A stretch of 64,000 nucleotides of DNA from Clostridiales bacterium (GTDB taxonomy: Bacteria; Bacillota; Clostridia; Oscillospirales; Oscillospiraceae). Shown one piece after another: positions 61,856 to 64,000 of the stretch. Location of the stretch: assembly GCA_022764045.1 (NCBI GenBank), contig JALERU010000061.1:1-64000 (forward strand). Direction: 5' to 3'. The translations under genes were made by a program, and so were the position numbers. Every line of letters begins with the position of its first letter. The first letter of the stretch is position 1. Under the pieces are notes generated by a model. That model saw only the letters and a program-made list of their open reading frames with translations. It ran no database searches and was not told the origin of the DNA.

Positions 61856-62293
61856 TTACAAGAAGTCCTCTGGAAGCTCAAGGGCGTCCAGCACAAAGGC
61901 GCGGATGCCGTCGGGGTCCAGCAGGTTCCCCTGAGAGCGGTTCCAAAGGCCGGAACCCATGGAACAGAACGAAAGGTCCACGGCACTGCGGTATCTTCCC
62001 GGGTCCTCCGGCTCCTCAAAGTGGCCGGGACCTAAGACGATGCGGCGCTCCTGGCATTGGGACAGGTAGGCGAGGATCTCTTTGCCCACAGCCTGGTCTG
62101 CTTCCGTTTCCGGCTGCCAGACAAAGCAGTCAGCGTCCTCTTTTTGGTAGTACAGATTCCGCTGAATGATGATCTCCGTGATGGCGGCGGTTTCCGGATC
62201 TTGGACAACGGGGCGGGGGATCAGAAAATAGCAGGCCAATAGCGCGGCAAGGGCCAGGAGGAAAACACAAAGGAAACGTGTCTTTTTCGCCAT
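61856..62293 (-). CDS. Membrane-anchored hypothetical protein
   Basis: 145 aa. One N-terminal helix (~7-25, LCVFLLALAALLACYFLIP), then a soluble outer domain with ETAAITEIIIQRNLYYQKEDADCFVWQPE and a C-terminal GIRAFVLDALELPEDFL. ATG at 62293 behind GAAAGGGGG; the 80 extra track codons upstream lack support. A truncated copy of its 3' end lies at 57951. No family recognised; exported small proteins surround it. Confidence 0.7.
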   Translation of the reverse strand: MAKKTRFLCVFLLALAALLACYFLIPRPVVQDPETAAITEIIIQRNLYYQKEDADCFVWQPETEADQAVGKEILAYLSQCQERRIVLGPGHFEEPEDPGRYRSAVDLSFCSMGSGLWNRSQGNLLDPDGIRAFVLDALELPEDFL

Positions 62294-62495
62294 GGAAAAG
62301 CCCCCTTTCTCATGGTTTCTTTCGATGGAAAACCCGCGCCTGCGGCCGGGAAGCTGGCCCGGTGGGAGGGTTTTGGTGTGTTTGGGGTTGTGGGGCGCGC
62401 AGGTTTGGAAGCGAGGCGTCTGATTACAAATAGAATACCACGGAATAACAAAAAGGAAAAGGGGAGGGCGGGAAGATTTGTAGAAAATGGAAAAA

Positions 62496-62527
62496 CCGAG
62501 GGCAGAGGGAAGATCCTCTGCCCTCGG
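62496..62527 (-). terminator. Intrinsic terminator, third copy of the stem
   Basis: CCGAGGGCAGAGG/CCTCTGCCCTCGG, ~105 bp after the SurA-like gene. The ~200 bp from here to the membrane gene shows no further feature. Confidence 0.85.
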
Positions 62528-62633
62528 GATCAAAGGTGGGGTGGTTACAAAAGGATGCCGATTTCCATTTTTCAGGAGTCCTTCATGTGGGTTGCTATTA
62601 TAAATTCAGATTTTCAAAAGCTCCACGTAGCTC

Positions 62634-63284
62634 TTAGTCAATGTAATAAATGATATCATCCTTGTGTTCGTCTAACAGGCTCGACAGATATTCTTCTACT
62701 GCATCCAATGCTTCCTGGGGTGGATTAAGCCGATCATAGGTAAGTCCGTGGTTTTGACAATATTCCTTTGCGATGGCCTCTTTCAAATTCCACTTTGCCA
62801 AAATCTTAGGAGCCTGGGCGCGCTGGTCATCCACATATTCATCGTAGGTGATTCCTGCGTTGGCACAATAGGCATCAATCCCTTCTTTCCCCTCAGGTAG
62901 TTCATAAGCGGCGTAAACCGTTTCCTGGAGATACTGTTCCACCTCTTCTGTGGAGGGTGTTAATCCCCGGTTTTCTGCCTCTTCTAAAAGGATAACATTC
63001 TTTAAAATATCATCCACAATCTCTCGATCACTGACAGTTTCTCCTGATGCAGATCCAGCCAAGGCTGCTTGCGTCTGCTTTTGATATTCTACAACAGACA
63101 TCATAACCTTTTCTTCTTTATATGTGGCTGCTACCGTATCTGATGTAGAAGACTCGCGCTCTGTAGCTTCTTCATAGTATGTTCCGAGTTCAGCTTCTAC
63201 AGGGGAGCTATCTGAACTATATGCAACAACGCCGATAGATGTAACTATTAATAAAATAGCTAACAAAATACCTGCTTTCTTCAT
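62634..63284 (-). CDS. Membrane-anchored SurA-N-like protein
   Basis: 216 aa. N-terminal hydrophobic segment (KKAGILLAILLIVTSIGVVAYS) serves as signal or anchor. An acidic Ser/Thr linker follows, then a helical domain typical of SurA/PrsA N-terminal chaperone regions (VSDREIVDDILKNVILLEEAENRGLTPSTEEVEQYLQETV). No PPIase domain follows, so it is a chaperone-like fragment of the family. Lower GC. ATG behind AGGAGGAAT. Lies 27 bp after the zinc-ribbon gene and probably shares its operon. Confidence 0.72.
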   Translation of the reverse strand: MKKAGILLAILLIVTSIGVVAYSSDSSPVEAELGTYYEEATERESSTSDTVAATYKEEKVMMSVVEYQKQTQAALAGSASGETVSDREIVDDILKNVILLEEAENRGLTPSTEEVEQYLQETVYAAYELPEGKEGIDAYCANAGITYDEYVDDQRAQAPKILAKWNLKEAIAKEYCQNHGLTYDRLNPPQEALDAVEEYLSSLLDEHKDDIIYYID

Positions 63285-63311
63285 TTTAATTCCTCCTAAC
63301 TAGAAAACAGC

Positions 63312-64000
63312 TTATGTGAAGTAGGTTTTTACTGTGCCACTTTTGCTATGGGAACCTAAATTGCAAACTCCTGTTGCGATAGCATAAGATGGCATCGACT
63401 TTAACATGAAAAATGTTGTTTGAAACGAGGATGCATAGCTTGTATTTGTGGACCATTTGATACCTTGGTCTGCTAATTTACCATTCGAGCTATTATAATA
63501 GCTTACCGATAATGCTGGCGCTGTACCTACACTAAAGCCGCTTGGTACAGACACTGTAGTACAAGAAACTTGTGTATCCCACGATGAAAACGCTGTAGCT
63601 GGGAAAAAGTTTCCTGCAAACTTATTTGGCTGATTGTAGGTGTTTGTGTATGAAACTCTAAATTTTACCGGGACGCTCTGTAAAGTGCCAATGCCAAGGT
63701 CTCCATCCAGATTCAAAAACACTGCTGAAATATCTGACGAATTGGAAGCCCTTTTCGAATTTGCTCTGCACTGAGTGCAAGAGAACTTTAAGACATATAC
63801 TGTCTTTGTTTCACCACATGCACATTTTGCAACGCTAGCATGTGGATGGCTTGCTGCCGGTGTCCCACCAGTGTAAGAATGTGTCCCACACGACTTGCAA
63901 GTGCCGCTTCCCCAAGTCCCGGGGCCATGCTTCTTAACTTCCTGACCACCAATATATACTTTGCTTCCACACGAATTGCACACTTTGTAGTATCTGTGAG
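63312..64000 (-). CDS. Zinc-ribbon protein, N-terminus beyond window
   Basis: At least 229 residues; the frame is open to the window edge (HRYYKVCNSCG precedes the track's start). Two or more CxxC pairs form zinc ribbons (CNSCGSK, CKSCGTH, CACGETK, CTQCRANS). A ~150-residue beta-rich C-terminal domain with VKFRVSYTNTYNQPNKFAGNFFPATAF follows. The ribbons with GG and HSYTGG spacers resemble exported proteins with cysteine-rich modules. Function unknown. AT-rich compared with the window average. Confidence 0.65.
   Translation of the reverse strand, partial: HRYYKVCNSCGSKVYIGGQEVKKHGPGTWGSGTCKSCGTHSYTGGTPAASHPHASVAKCACGETKTVYVLKFSCTQCRANSKRASNSSDISAVFLNLDGDLGIGTLQSVPVKFRVSYTNTYNQPNKFAGNFFPATAFSSWDTQVSCTTVSVPSGFSVGTAPALSVSYYNSSNGKLADQGIKWSTNTSYASSFQTTFFMLKSMPSYAIATGVCNLGSHSKSGTVKTYFT

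Overview
This 64 kb window looks like chromosome of a GC-rich, low-copy gut Firmicute. The closest fit is an Oscillospiraceae-type Clostridia (Flavonifractor, Lawsonibacter or Oscillibacter relatives). That placement is inferred from strong AGGAGG-type ribosome sites, a T-box leader, BlaI/M56 sensors, ECF sigma factors with membrane partners, two-gene GntR/ABC loci and a rhodanese-less ThiI, all in GC-rich sequence. No rRNA, tRNA, CRISPR array, transposase or prophage was seen. Coding density is high, and most gaps hold intrinsic terminators or copies of one dispersed palindromic repeat.

Layout. 0-3.7 kb: 3' part of lepA, then an ECF sigma factor and its overlapping membrane partner. 3.7-5.7 kb: two paralogous unknown genes on the minus strand, facing two tandem small XRE regulators behind duplicated ATGGCC dyads. 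5.7-9.8 kb: repeats, an HD hydrolase, a DEAD-box helicase and a metallophosphoesterase. 9.8-10.7 kb: an AT-rich islet with a 53-aa ORF divergent from an XRE repressor across a clear operator. 10.7-17.7 kb: azlCD, then mnmG and mnmA interleaved with three paralogous metallo-beta-lactamase-fold genes. 18.3-27.7 kb: one BlaI-type repressor driving four consecutive M56 (BlaR1-like) membrane metallopeptidase sensors of about 700-800 aa. 27.9-37.8 kb: an RlmI-type methyltransferase, Cof-type HAD, DegV, a second ECF sigma module, pyridoxamine kinase, an SDR/NTF2-like pair, beta-carbonic anhydrase and another MBL protein. 37.8-42.4 kb: a MATE pump and metNIQ behind a T-box. 42.5-50.4 kb: small membrane genes, a GntR-controlled ABC exporter, an AAA ATPase divergent from a zinc-ribbon/Ig-like membrane protein, and a nitroreductase. 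51-57.7 kb: proBA, thiI-cinA and comM. 57.9-64 kb: a run of secreted, lipoprotein and membrane-anchored proteins of lower GC, with a third ECF sigma/DUF4367-like module and a decayed duplicate.

How the genes work together. The window is rich in envelope-sensing logic: three sigma/membrane-partner pairs and the BlaI-M56 array all link extracytoplasmic cues to transcription. tRNA U34 modification (mnmG, mnmA) and 4-thiouridine/thiamine sulfur transfer (thiI) are represented. Methionine uptake is probably controlled by uncharged tRNA-Met. The most unusual parts are the four-sensor M56 array, the microprotein/XRE islet, the duplicated operator-XRE unit and the repeat family with a 54-56 bp nested insert.
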